A DNA stretch of 64,000 nt, taken from the NCBI RefSeq assembly GCF_002726155.1, contig NZ_PBSH01000010.1, forward strand, positions 1 through 64,000, written 5' to 3'. Every line of letters begins with the position of its first letter. Positions within the stretch are counted from its first letter, which is position 1. The notes under the pieces are model-generated. The model did no database searches. It was not told the origin of the DNA and saw only the letters and a list, made by a program, of their open reading frames with translations. Positions 8,004 through 16,090 of this stretch are shown one piece after another. A program made the translations under genes and the position numbers. This DNA comes from Alcanivorax sp. (GTDB lineage: Bacteria > Pseudomonadota > Gammaproteobacteria > Pseudomonadales > Alcanivoracaceae).

Positions 8004-8777
8004 TCAGCACCTCATCACTCCCCGACACTTAGGAAATGCACTACACCCCCAAAACTGCTGCCCTGCATTCTTGCCCGAACGAGCTTTCCGCAACATCATT
8101 ACCTCACCACATTGATGACAAGCAGGTGCAACGGGTTGAGCAGCGACTTCGACACCAGTAAGGGAATCTATCGGCTTACCTGCTTGTGGCTCGGTCTGGT
8201 TATCTACCCTTTCCTGCTCATTGGCCGTTACTTCAACGCTCTGCCCTTCAACCTCTTGCGGTTTCTCCAGAGACGAGTCGTGATGCACAGGAAAAAGCAT
8301 CGCCTCAACCTGCTGACGGATATCTACCACCCCATACCCCCTGGCAGCCCTGATTCTCAGTAGCGGCAAGCCAGCCGATTCACAGGCTTGTTCCAGAAAG
8401 GCATCGCGCTTCTGCCGTTTGGCTGAACCATGACTGGCATCGTCCAGCTCAATGGCCCGTTTTACGGCGCAGTCTTGTGGGTCGCAGAGGAGAAAGTCGA
8501 AATGTTTGGCGGAAATCTGGTTGAAGGCGCGTTGCCAATTGGCCCGGTTGAGGCCTTTCTGGGGAGCGAGCACATCCGCGACGCGGACTTTGGAGAAGAT
8601 GAGGGCCTTGTCGCCCACGGCTTGAGCAAGCACGCCGTAGAAGGAGCGTCCTGCTTTAGAAAGCAGATAGGGTTTGCGGCGATAGCCGAAGGTAGACGCT
8701 CCGCCGCCGGCCCGTTTCTGTTGGGCCAGGATCAGGATGACGCCAATGGCGATAGCCAGTAGAACGCCTAATTCCAC
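8004..8777 (-). CDS. Membrane-anchored DUF2726 protein with C-terminal topoisomerase-type zinc ribbon
   Basis: A 257-residue protein starting at GTG 8777, with GGGAG upstream. Residues 2-18 form one membrane anchor (LGVLLAIAIGVILILA). Residues ~30-165 form a DUF2726 domain, a nuclease-like fold, with FDFLLCDPQDCAVKRAIELDD and HGSAKRQKRDAFLEQACESAGLPLLRI resembling restriction-endonuclease-fold cores. After a Glu/Gln-rich linker comes a four-Cys zinc ribbon (CHQCG ... WGCSAFPKC) like that of topoisomerase I. Family members are of unknown function and nucleic-acid binding is inferred. Composition matches the host, not the neighbouring RT island. Confidence 0.8.
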   Translation of the reverse strand: MELGVLLAIAIGVILILAQQKRAGGGASTFGYRRKPYLLSKAGRSFYGVLAQAVGDKALIFSKVRVADVLAPQKGLNRANWQRAFNQISAKHFDFLLCDPQDCAVKRAIELDDASHGSAKRQKRDAFLEQACESAGLPLLRIRAARGYGVVDIRQQVEAMLFPVHHDSSLEKPQEVEGQSVEVTANEQERVDNQTEPQAGKPIDSLTGVEVAAQPVAPACHQCGEVMMLRKARSGKNAGQQFWGCSAFPKCRGVMRC

Positions 8778-8990
8778 AGGCTTATCTCCCGTTTGGCGTT
8801 AAACGGGCGCAGTGGTGCTGAATATGATGATAACCGGACTGGCATCCCTTCCCCTGAGTCACGCTTCAGGCCGTGCCACCCTGGCCAGCCGTTGTTATTG
8901 GTATCTTTCTATTTGTGATCCAGTTCCGAATGTACACAATCTTCGGGCGCAAATAAATGAATAAGCTTCAGGGGCCTTGTTTCTTCGTTG
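8778..8990. other. Intergenic region without recognised gene
   Basis: Between the DUF2726 start and the first REP hairpin. No coding frame with a ribosome-binding site was seen. Confidence 0.4.
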
Positions 8991-9005
8991 GGGGCATCGG
9001 CAAAA

Positions 9006-9040
9006 GTAAGGATTCGCCCCTCTAGTGGGGCTCCTACAGG
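9006..9040. repeat. REP hairpin, copy A
   Basis: Stem GCCCC (9016-9020) / GGGGC (9027-9031) with loop TCTAGT, followed by TCCTACAGG. It shares its frame with copy B at 10003-10040. The stem bases differ between copies but stay complementary, so the hairpin itself is conserved. Confidence 0.7.
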
Positions 9041-9065
9041 TGGTTTGTGGAGTGGCGGTTCTTCC

Positions 9066-9914
9066 CTATGCCCGTGCCTTGATCTGCCAGCAGGCGGCGT
9101 TGAATTTCACGGTATCGCCGAACACAAAGGGCTCGAAAGCGTCTCTGACCACAGTAATGAGACGGGCTTGTGTCTTTTCGTCCAGGTCCGGGAAAACGCG
9201 GCCGAGCGGGCCCAGGCGGGTGAAGTAGCCGACCAGCTTGCTCTCGGGGAAGGTGCACTCGAAATCCAGTGGTTCGATGCTGATGTGATTCCACCCCGCT
9301 GAATCCAGAATGCTTTCCACGCGTTTAGCGTCTGCGAATGCGAACTGCCCGGGGGCGTCCGGGGCTTGTTGTGGCAGCGTGACCATGGATTTGGCCGCCC
9401 GGGCGGCGGCGGTCATGAAGGGATTTTCTTGCGGAGAGCGCCAGGCGACGAACAGCCCAGGGGCGTCTTTGGCGGCGGCACGCCTCAGGTTCTGGAAGGC
9501 CTTGATGGGATCTTCAAAGAACATGATGCCGAAGCGCGAAACCAGCATGTCGTACTGGCTTTCACCAAAATCAAAGGTCTGAGCATCGGCACAGATAAAC
9601 TCCGCACCCGCCTTTTCTGCGCCGTTCTTTTTCATAGCCTGCCGTGCCGCTTCAATCATGACCTCGGAAATGTCGACGCCCGTTGCCTGCCCCTCACTCC
9701 GCGTATAACGGCTGATCGCACGGGTTGTGCCGCCGGTGCCGCAGCCGATATCGAGAACGCGCTGTGGCGATTGGCATTCCACCGCCTTGGCCAGCAACCC
9801 CTCGATGGGTTTGAACAGGTGATCAATCAGCCGCTGGGATTCCACCCAGTTGCGCCCACCCACGCTTTTCCACAGCGTGGACGGGTTGTCGGGTGTCTCT
9901 GTTGAACCGTTCAT
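9066..9914 (-). CDS. SAM-dependent class I methyltransferase
   Basis: A 282-residue cytoplasmic protein. The SAM-binding motif I is VLDIGCGTGG (about 53-62), followed by ATGVDISEVMIEAAR (motif II acidic residue) and FGESQYDMLVSRFGIMFF (motif III). This is the UbiE/Methyltransf_25 pattern. The ATG at 9914 has GGAG 7 nt upstream; a GTG 6 bp earlier is possible. The substrate is not identifiable. It stands alone between two REP hairpins and reads away from the CBS gene. Confidence 0.85.
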   Translation of the reverse strand: MNGSTETPDNPSTLWKSVGGRNWVESQRLIDHLFKPIEGLLAKAVECQSPQRVLDIGCGTGGTTRAISRYTRSEGQATGVDISEVMIEAARQAMKKNGAEKAGAEFICADAQTFDFGESQYDMLVSRFGIMFFEDPIKAFQNLRRAAAKDAPGLFVAWRSPQENPFMTAAARAAKSMVTLPQQAPDAPGQFAFADAKRVESILDSAGWNHISIEPLDFECTFPESKLVGYFTRLGPLGRVFPDLDEKTQARLITVVRDAFEPFVFGDTVKFNAACWQIKARA

Positions 9915-10002
9915 GCTCACTCTCCGGGAGGCGCTGTCTTGATGTTAGCGGTTAGCTTGCCACTTCAAATCGGCTTGAGATCAAGCAACGTTTTTTGGCG
10001 GG

Positions 10003-10040
10003 GAGTAAAAGTTCGCGCCTCAAGTGGCGCTCCTACAAAG
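10003..10040. repeat. REP hairpin, copy B
   Basis: Stem GCGCC (10015-10019) / GGCGC (10026-10030) with loop TCAAGT, followed by TCCTACAAAGG. Paired with copy A at 9006-9040 on the other side of the methyltransferase gene; the stem shows compensatory changes relative to copy A. Confidence 0.7.
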
Positions 10041-10157
10041 GGGAGCCAGCATCGTCTGCGGGAAGTTGGCATGGTTCCCGCAGTAACTTGCCTGGTGGCC
10101 GGCGAAAGTGCTGGCCGAACCCTTTGTGGTCCCGAACCAGAGCAAGAGGTAAGCCCC

Positions 10158-10577
10158 ATGGATTCTGTATCCATCAAAGACCTGATGTGCACGCGTTTTG
10201 CGACGATTCACCCGGAGATGCCGGTGGTGGAAGCCTCCAGCAACCTGATCAAGCTCGACATGCTGGGCAGCCCGGTCACCGATGGCGACGGTACCCTGGT
10301 GGGCTGGATCAGTGAGCGCGAATGCCTGCAGGCGGCGCTGCAGGTGGTGTATCACAACCAGCGCGTGGCCACGGTTAAGGACTTGATGCAAAGCGAAGTG
10401 CTGACGGTATCGCTCACCGATGATGTGCTAAGCCTGGCCCAGCAGATGCTGGCCGCCAAGCCCAAGATCTACCCGGTGGTGGATGCCGCCAACAAGGTGG
10501 TGGGCGTGATCAGCCGCCGCCACATCCTCAATATGCTGGACCAGAAGCTGGCCGAGCTGTGTCAAAAGGCGGGCTAG
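10158..10577 (+). CDS. Tandem CBS-domain protein
   Basis: A 139-residue protein made of two CBS domains: about 7-60 (IKDLMCTRFATIHPEMPV ... GWISERECL) and about 74-130 (VKDLMQSEVLTVSLTDD ... GVISRRHIL). CBS pairs bind adenine nucleotides and usually regulate a partner. The start was set at ATG 10158, which has AAGAGGT upstream. The open frame extends upstream to 9939, but that part runs through the REP hairpin and is not coding. The partner is unknown. Confidence 0.88.
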   Translation: MDSVSIKDLMCTRFATIHPEMPVVEASSNLIKLDMLGSPVTDGDGTLVGWISERECLQAALQVVYHNQRVATVKDLMQSEVLTVSLTDDVLSLAQQMLAAKPKIYPVVDAANKVVGVISRRHILNMLDQKLAELCQKAG

Positions 10578-10685
10578 CCTGCCGCTAGGCGCAGCTCAAC
10601 AGCCTGATTTGCGCACTTTTGGTGCTCAATATGCTCGCACCGGTGTGTCGTTGTGGTGCAAAAGCGACGGGTATCGTTCAATGAT

Positions 10686-11654
10686 TCAAGGCGAATCCAG
10701 GCCCGGTGAAGCACTCTTCGAGTCAAACCACTCAGACGCATCGGCGCCCCGCTCGAGCCCGTTACACAACCCGCCCGGTACCTCCATCACCCAATCCCGG
10801 ATCGCGCTAATCACCGGGTCATCCCGCCGATTTTCCGGGTACACCAGATAGAACGGTTTGCCCTCCAGTTCCGGGCCGAAGGGCTGAACCAGTCGCCCTT
10901 CTTCCAGTTCATCGGCAATCAGGGTTCGGCTCATCAGGGCCACGCCCTGCCCGCCGATGGCGGCGGAGATGGCGTGGGTTTCGTCGGAAAACACCAGCCC
11001 AGCGCTGACATCCAGCCCCGCCACCTGGGCCCGTTTTTGCCAACCGGCCCAGTCCATGGGAGCCGCCAAGGCACCGTGTGGGCGAAAGTGAATCAGGGGG
11101 TGGTCGATTAAGTCCGCCATGTCGTCCAGTTTCAGATAAGGGCTGCAGGCCGGAATAAAGGTGTTATCGAACAGCTTCTCTGCCACCAGCCCCGGCCAGT
11201 GGCCATCGCCATAACGGATGGCCAGGTCGGCGGTGACCCCGTCCAGGACAACCGGTTCATGGGAGGCATGGATGCGCAGATCTATTTCCGGGTGCGCATC
11301 ACGCAGTATGCAGACCCACGACAACAGCCAGCGCACCGCCACCGCTGGCGTGGTGGACAGCGTTGCTGCCAGCCGGGTCGGCGCCGCTTTCACACGGTCC
11401 ACCGCGTCACCAATGCTGTCGAAGGCGGCCTCCAGTGACACAAACAGTTCCCGGCCCTGGGGTGTCAGCAACAATTGCCGGGGCTTGCGCACGAACAGCG
11501 CCACACCCAGCGATTCCTCAAGGCCCCGAATATGGTGGCTGATGGCCGTGGCCGTCACAGACAACTCGCTGGCGGCCTGCTTGGCACTTTCATGGCGGGC
11601 GGCGGCTTCAAAAGCACGCAAGGCAGAAAGAGACGGTAACCGGCGAGGGCTCAT
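10686..11654 (-). CDS. LysR-family transcriptional regulator (GcvA-like)
   Basis: About 322 residues from the ATG at 11654. The N-terminal helix-turn-helix is LPSLSALRAFEAAARHESAKQAA ... ATAISHHIRGLEESLG. The substrate-binding domain follows (VAVRWLLSWVCILRDAHPEIDLRI). An upstream in-frame ATG at 11675 would place an operator-like palindrome inside the coding region, so 11654 is preferred, although neither has a good ribosome-binding site. It is divergent from the azoreductase gene, with two similar palindromes between them, which suggests that it controls that gene and itself. Confidence 0.85.
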   Translation of the reverse strand: MSPRRLPSLSALRAFEAAARHESAKQAASELSVTATAISHHIRGLEESLGVALFVRKPRQLLLTPQGRELFVSLEAAFDSIGDAVDRVKAAPTRLAATLSTTPAVAVRWLLSWVCILRDAHPEIDLRIHASHEPVVLDGVTADLAIRYGDGHWPGLVAEKLFDNTFIPACSPYLKLDDMADLIDHPLIHFRPHGALAAPMDWAGWQKRAQVAGLDVSAGLVFSDETHAISAAIGGQGVALMSRTLIADELEEGRLVQPFGPELEGKPFYLVYPENRRDDPVISAIRDWVMEVPGGLCNGLERGADASEWFDSKSASPGLDSP

Positions 11655-11657
11655 GAC

Positions 11658-11758
11658 TGAATTTAACTCATCCATTAATGAAAATAATGATCGTTTGTGG
11701 CGCCTTATTGGGCGGCACTAGGCTTGTCTTGTACTTAACGATGAATGAGTTCAACTCA
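11658..11758. promoter_or_regulatory. Twin operator region between lysR and azoR
   Basis: Two copies of one palindrome: TGAATTTAACTCA at 11658-11670 (one mismatch) and TGAGTTCAACTCA at 11746-11758 (perfect 6-bp arms). One abuts each divergent start codon, and their centres are 88 bp apart. A LysR-type regulator is the obvious ligand; this is inferred. Confidence 0.6.
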
Positions 11759-11776
11759 CAAAACAAGGAGCCACCC

Positions 11777-12484
11777 ATGACTCACCTTCTGCAACTGGAT
11801 GCCAGCGCCCGCCCCGGCCTTGCCGGTCAAGATGCCCACGGCTCCATCAGCCGCCGCCTGACGCAACGCTTCACCAGCCGCTGGCAAGCGGCCTCGGCGA
11901 ACACCGCCGTCACCCAGCGGGATCTGGGCGCTGCCCCTCCGACCATTATCGACCAACCCTGGATCGAAGCGGCCTTTACGCCCGCCGCCCATCAGCAGCC
12001 CTGGATGGCAGGCGTGCTGGCCGAAAGCGACCGGTTAATTGAGGAGCTGATTGCGGCAGATGTGCTGGTCATCGGCGCGCCGCTTTATAACTTCGGTATG
12101 CCCGCTGCGCTGAAGGCTTGGGTGGACCAGATAGTGCGCATGGGCCGCACGGTGGAGTATGACGAAACCCGGCCGGAGGATCCGTACACCCCACTGCTGG
12201 CGGATCGCCCTCGCCACGCGGTCATCCTGTCGTCACGGGGTGGCGCGGGCTTCAATCCCGGCGGCGATCTGGCCCACCTGAATCACCTGGAACCGGGCCT
12301 CACTACCGTGCTGGAGTTTATCGGCATTACCCGCATTCACTCCATTGCGGTTGAGCATCAGGAAGAAGGCGGGGAACGGTTGACCGCGTCGATTCGTCAG
12401 GCCGAGCAGGAGGTGGATGCCTTGGTGGAGCAATTGCAAAGCGCTACCAGCGAAACGCCGCAAGCAGATTACGCGCTGGGCTGA
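11777..12484 (+). CDS. azoR: FMN-dependent NADH-azoreductase / quinone reductase (AzoR family)
   Basis: A 235-residue flavodoxin-like protein. It has the family N-terminus MTHLLQLDASAR with the Ser-rich FMN phosphate loop (SARPGLAG ... SISRRL), then ADVLVIGAPLYNFGMPAALKAWVDQIVR and a glycine loop SSRGGAGF. The enzyme reduces quinones and azo compounds with NAD(P)H. The ATG at 11777 has AAGGAG directly upstream; the open frame extends to 11678 but crosses the operator region. It is longer than the ~200-residue E. coli enzyme because of insertions near the N-terminus and a C-terminal tail. Confidence 0.9.
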   Translation: MTHLLQLDASARPGLAGQDAHGSISRRLTQRFTSRWQAASANTAVTQRDLGAAPPTIIDQPWIEAAFTPAAHQQPWMAGVLAESDRLIEELIAADVLVIGAPLYNFGMPAALKAWVDQIVRMGRTVEYDETRPEDPYTPLLADRPRHAVILSSRGGAGFNPGGDLAHLNHLEPGLTTVLEFIGITRIHSIAVEHQEEGGERLTASIRQAEQEVDALVEQLQSATSETPQADYALG

Positions 12485-12509
12485 TTTAAGCATCGGAGGG
12501 AAAAATACC

Positions 12510-12556
12510 TGCATGACGAAAGCCCGCGCCAGGGATGGCAGGCCACTCGTCATGCA
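12510..12556 (+). terminator. Hairpin downstream of azoR
   Basis: Perfect 10-bp arms TGCATGACGA (12510-12519) and TCGTCATGCA (12547-12556) surround a GC-rich interior. It lies 26 bp after the azoR stop. There is no T run, so it may be a 3'-end stabiliser or an imperfect terminator. Confidence 0.45.
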
Positions 12557-12588
12557 AGTTGATCGGTGACATTACCCTTTCGGGTTTA

Positions 12589-12853
12589 AGGAACCTCTAA
12601 ACAACTCCTTGTGTACTCAGTCTTTCAGGCTGGTTCGCAATCTAGGCGCGCTTTTGAAGGTGTATGTCCATCCATCGAAAAAGCGCAACAACGAGTGCGG
12701 GCCAGCTTGGAAGACCCGGAGGGCGCGGCTTTAAGCGCACATCTGCTGCGCCTTGCCTCTAAGAAAGGGAACCACCCTGTCTGTCGAGACAAGGCACAAC
12801 AGCTGCACGCTTAAGGTCACGCTGAGCACGCAAGGAGTTATTCAGAGGTTCCT
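12589..12853. mobile_element. MITE-like element with 23-bp terminal inverted repeats
   Basis: The left end begins AGGAACCTCTAAACAACTCC (12589) and the right end, inverted, begins AGGAACCTCTGAATAACTCC (12853). The arms match at about 20 of 23 positions. The interior (265 bp overall) has no transposase; a 67-codon open frame inside looks non-coding. No target-site duplication is obvious. The right tip provides the last base of the TGA stop of the adjacent SDR gene. Confidence 0.65.
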
Positions 12854-13917
12854 CAACGCCGCCTTACCAGGCCATCTTCCAGCACCTGCTCGAAGTGGTC
12901 TTTGAGGGTCTCACTGGCTGCGCGGTAGTTCACACCCAGCGCTTTGCTGCGGCTGTTATCGAAGCGCAGCGGGTAACCCACATTGCGACTGATGAATTTG
13001 CGAGTCACCGGGCCCATGAACGGGCCGACCGCCCAGACTACCGGCTTGGGCACCTTCATCATCGGGAAGGGATACTTGCGGCCAAATTGCTTGCGCAGAA
13101 TGGCGGCGATGTCGAGCATGGTGACCGACTCGCTAACCAGAATATAGCGGCCTTCGGCATCCTGATTAAAGGCGCCCAGTAGATGCGCCTGAGCCACTTC
13201 GCGCACATCCACCATGCCGTATTCCAGGTCCGGCACACCGGTACGCAGCTTGCCGCGCCCCATGTCCAGCAGGGTGCCGATACTGGCGGAGTTACTGGCG
13301 TTGGTGAGCGACGGGCCGTAGACCATGCCCGGGTTAATGGTGACCAGATCCCAACGACTGGCTGCATCGCCGTTCTGGGCATCGTGAATTTTCCAGGCTT
13401 CGCGCTCGGCAGCCACCTTGGAATATTGATACGGGTTGTGGTCGACGCTGCTGGTGCGGTTCCAGTCCGCTTCCGTGAAAGCGCTCTTGCCTTTCATGTC
13501 GGTGGCGTCACCGTACACGGAGGCCACGCTGCTGGTGAGCACCACCCGCTTGAGGGTGCTGCAGCGGTTGGCGGCATTGAGCACATTGCGGGTGCCTTCC
13601 ACTGCCGGGCGTACCAGCGCTTCATGGGCATCGGTAAAGCCCTCCAGCACGAACGGCGAGGCGGTGTGCATGAGGATATCGCAACCCTGGATGGGCGCAT
13701 CGAAGCTGTCTGCATCCAGCAAATCTGCCTTGAACAGCTTCAGGGTGCCGGGCGTCTTGTCGGCGATGGCGTTGAGGTGGGCCACACTGCTGGCCTTGTT
13801 CGGGTCACGAACGGTGGCATGCACGGTGTGACCCGCTTCCAGCAGGAGTTTGACGATCCAGCCTGCTATATAGCCGGAGGCGCCGGTAATCATCACGGTA
13901 TGGGTGTTACTGGGCAT
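12853..13917 (-). CDS. NAD(P)-dependent SDR-family reductase/epimerase (dihydroflavonol-reductase-like)
   Basis: A 354-residue extended-SDR enzyme. The Rossmann motif GASGYIAG is near residues 12-19, HATVRDPNKA defines an NADP-type loop, and the catalytic YxxxK is YQYSKVAAE, with the Ser in VVLTSSVASVYG. The ATG at 13917 has AGGAG upstream; the frame extends to 13995 but without a site. The substrate is unknown. The stop codon is formed at the junction with the MITE-like element, so the original C-terminus may have been different. Confidence 0.85.
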   Translation of the reverse strand: MPSNTHTVMITGASGYIAGWIVKLLLEAGHTVHATVRDPNKASSVAHLNAIADKTPGTLKLFKADLLDADSFDAPIQGCDILMHTASPFVLEGFTDAHEALVRPAVEGTRNVLNAANRCSTLKRVVLTSSVASVYGDATDMKGKSAFTEADWNRTSSVDHNPYQYSKVAAEREAWKIHDAQNGDAASRWDLVTINPGMVYGPSLTNASNSASIGTLLDMGRGKLRTGVPDLEYGMVDVREVAQAHLLGAFNQDAEGRYILVSESVTMLDIAAILRKQFGRKYPFPMMKVPKPVVWAVGPFMGPVTRKFISRNVGYPLRFDNSRSKALGVNYRAASETLKDHFEQVLEDGLVRRR

Positions 13918-14148
13918 GCTTGGCTCCTGCCATAAAAAAAGAGGGCTAACGCTACCACGATGTGCCAATGGCCTGGCTAGAGCCGTTCGAGCCATTTGCC
14001 CCGCAAACCGCTCACCGATGTCCCGGCTATCACCAAGCCGCGCCCCCTAACCCTGTAACGCTTTACCAAGCGTACTCCCTTAAGGGTACATTCTGTGTCC
14101 CGGTAAAAACGGATGAACTAACGATTGCCCTGTTCCTGGCCCGCACCA

Positions 14149-14181
14149 TTACATTGACCCTGTAAGTCGTAATGATATAAA
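14149..14181 (+). promoter_or_regulatory. Promoter of the spdH-like operon
   Basis: TTGACC (14154-14159), a 16-bp spacer, then TATAAA (14176-14181). The -35 box sits inside an inverted repeat TTACA-TTGACCC-TGTAA (14149-14165), which could be a repressor site. Confidence 0.6.
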
Positions 14182-14212
14182 GGAAAGACACTTTGCGGAC
14201 AAGGACGACCCA

Positions 14213-16090
14213 ATGGCGATCACGAGAAGGGATTTTCTCAATGGCGTGGCATTGACCATTGCAGCCGGGTTTACTCCGCTGCAGGCATTACGCGCCGACC
14301 CCGCCCGCTACTACCCACCGATTCTTACCGGCATGCGTGGTAACCATCCCGGTTCTTTTGAATCTGCCCATAAGGTGGCTCGTGAAGGGCACCGCTTCCC
14401 GGTGGGCGGGCTGTCCGTTCGAGAAACCTATGATCTGGTTGTGGTTGGCGGCGGCATCAGCGGCCTGGCAACCGCTTATTTCTATCGCCAGAAACACCCC
14501 AATGCCAAAATACTGATTCTGGACAACCACGACGACTTTGGCGGCCACGCCAAACGCAACGAATTCCACCACGATGGCCACACGTTGCTGACCTACGGCG
14601 GCAGCGAATCGTTCCAGTCCCCCAAGGCTCTGTTCAGCCCGCAGGTAAACCGCTTGCTGAAAGAGCTGGGCGTGGAAGAAGATCGTTTCCTCAAGTATTT
14701 CGATCGGGATTTCTACTTCAAACAGGGTTTGAGCCGGGGCGCATTCTTTGACAATGCTCATTTTGGGGAAAACAAAGTGGTAGGCGGCAGCCCGGAAATG
14801 GGCATTGCGGATGATTTACTGCCAGGCCTACTGAACAGCCGACCACTAGAGCAGTACATCAACGACTTCCCGTTGCCAGAAGAAGACCGCAAGGCGTTGA
14901 TCTCCCTCCACCTGGACCCTCCCGACTATTTGCCCGACATGAGCACTGAGGAAAAAGAGACGTATCTGGGCACAATCAGTTACACCACGTTTCTGAAGAA
15001 ACATGTCGGACTCAGCGACCACGCCATGCTGTATTTCCGCTCCATGAGTAACGAATTCTATGGCTATGGGGTGGATGCGATCGCCGCGATTGACGCCTAT
15101 GAAACCCGTTACCCAGGCTTTGACGCCATGGGGCTTCCTGAAGCTGGCGCCGATGTGCAGGCCGAACTTGATGAGCCTTATATTTATCATTTCCCGGACG
15201 GTAACGCGTCTGTTGCCCGCCTGCTGGTACGCGCACTGATTCCGGATGCGGCCCCCGGCCAGGGCATGGACGATATCGTGATGGCCAACTTCGACTACAG
15301 TAAACTGGACCAACCCGATAACGCAGTACGCCTGCGCCTGAACAGCACGGCAGTTCATGTAGGTAATCCCGGCGGCCCGGTGGATATTGGCTACCTGAAC
15401 GATGGAGAACTCTACCGGGTGCAGGGCAAACAGTGTGTGCTCGCCTGCTACAACATGATGATCCCATCCATCATGCCTTCCTTACCCGACGAGCAGAAAC
15501 AGGCCCTGCACCGCAACGTAAAGGCGCCGCTGGTCTACGCCAAGGTGGTCCTGAAGAACTGGCATGCGTTCAAGAAACTTGGAGTGCATTCGCTCTATGC
15601 ACCGACCGCGCCGTACAGCCTGGTGAAACTGGATTACCCGGTCAGCATGGGCGGGTATAACCACGCCCGGTCGCCGGATGATCCCATCGTCGTGCACATG
15701 GTGCAGGTACCGACCGTAGCAAACACCGGCCTGGATGTCCGCCAGCAGCTGCGTATGGGCCGGGCCAAGCTGCTGGGTATGTCTTACCAGGACGTTGAAG
15801 CAGAGATCCGCCAGCAACTGGGCGCCATTCTTGGCACCGTGGATGAAGAGCTCGACCCACTGATCGTCGCCATTACCGTGAATCGCTGGTCCCACGGCTA
15901 CAGTTATGAGGAAACCAGCCTTTTTGATAGCAGCGATCAGGCTGCCAATACAATCCAACGAGCACGGCAACCGGTCGGCCAAGTCAGCATTGCCAACTCT
16001 GATTCAGGGTGGAGCCCCTACATGCACGCGGCGATTGATGAGGCCTGGCGGGCAGTGAATGAGCTGACGCCAACGGAGGCGGCATCATGA
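14213..16090 (+). CDS. Tat-exported FAD-dependent oxidoreductase, spermidine dehydrogenase-like
   Basis: A 625-residue flavoprotein with a twin-arginine signal (ITRRDFLNGVALTIAAGF), so it folds in the cytoplasm and acts in the periplasm. The FAD-binding motif is LVVVGGGISGLATAY (75-89) with ILILDNHDDFGGHAKR after it. Near the C-terminus TVNRWSHGYSYE matches the substrate/FAD end of amine-oxidase-like flavoproteins. Length, Tat signal and motifs resemble SpdH of Pseudomonas, which oxidises spermidine. The following cytochrome gene overlaps by 4 bp (ATGA), suggesting that electrons pass to the tri-heme protein. Polyamine specificity is inferred. Confidence 0.75.
   Translation: MAITRRDFLNGVALTIAAGFTPLQALRADPARYYPPILTGMRGNHPGSFESAHKVAREGHRFPVGGLSVRETYDLVVVGGGISGLATAYFYRQKHPNAKILILDNHDDFGGHAKRNEFHHDGHTLLTYGGSESFQSPKALFSPQVNRLLKELGVEEDRFLKYFDRDFYFKQGLSRGAFFDNAHFGENKVVGGSPEMGIADDLLPGLLNSRPLEQYINDFPLPEEDRKALISLHLDPPDYLPDMSTEEKETYLGTISYTTFLKKHVGLSDHAMLYFRSMSNEFYGYGVDAIAAIDAYETRYPGFDAMGLPEAGADVQAELDEPYIYHFPDGNASVARLLVRALIPDAAPGQGMDDIVMANFDYSKLDQPDNAVRLRLNSTAVHVGNPGGPVDIGYLNDGELYRVQGKQCVLACYNMMIPSIMPSLPDEQKQALHRNVKAPLVYAKVVLKNWHAFKKLGVHSLYAPTAPYSLVKLDYPVSMGGYNHARSPDDPIVVHMVQVPTVANTGLDVRQQLRMGRAKLLGMSYQDVEAEIRQQLGAILGTVDEELDPLIVAITVNRWSHGYSYEETSLFDSSDQAANTIQRARQPVGQVSIANSDSGWSPYMHAAIDEAWRAVNELTPTEAAS

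Noticed and set aside
12611..12814. 67-codon open frame inside the MITE-like element
   Set aside because: It has no ribosome-binding site or recognised domain and lies wholly between the terminal inverted repeats, so it is probably non-coding.
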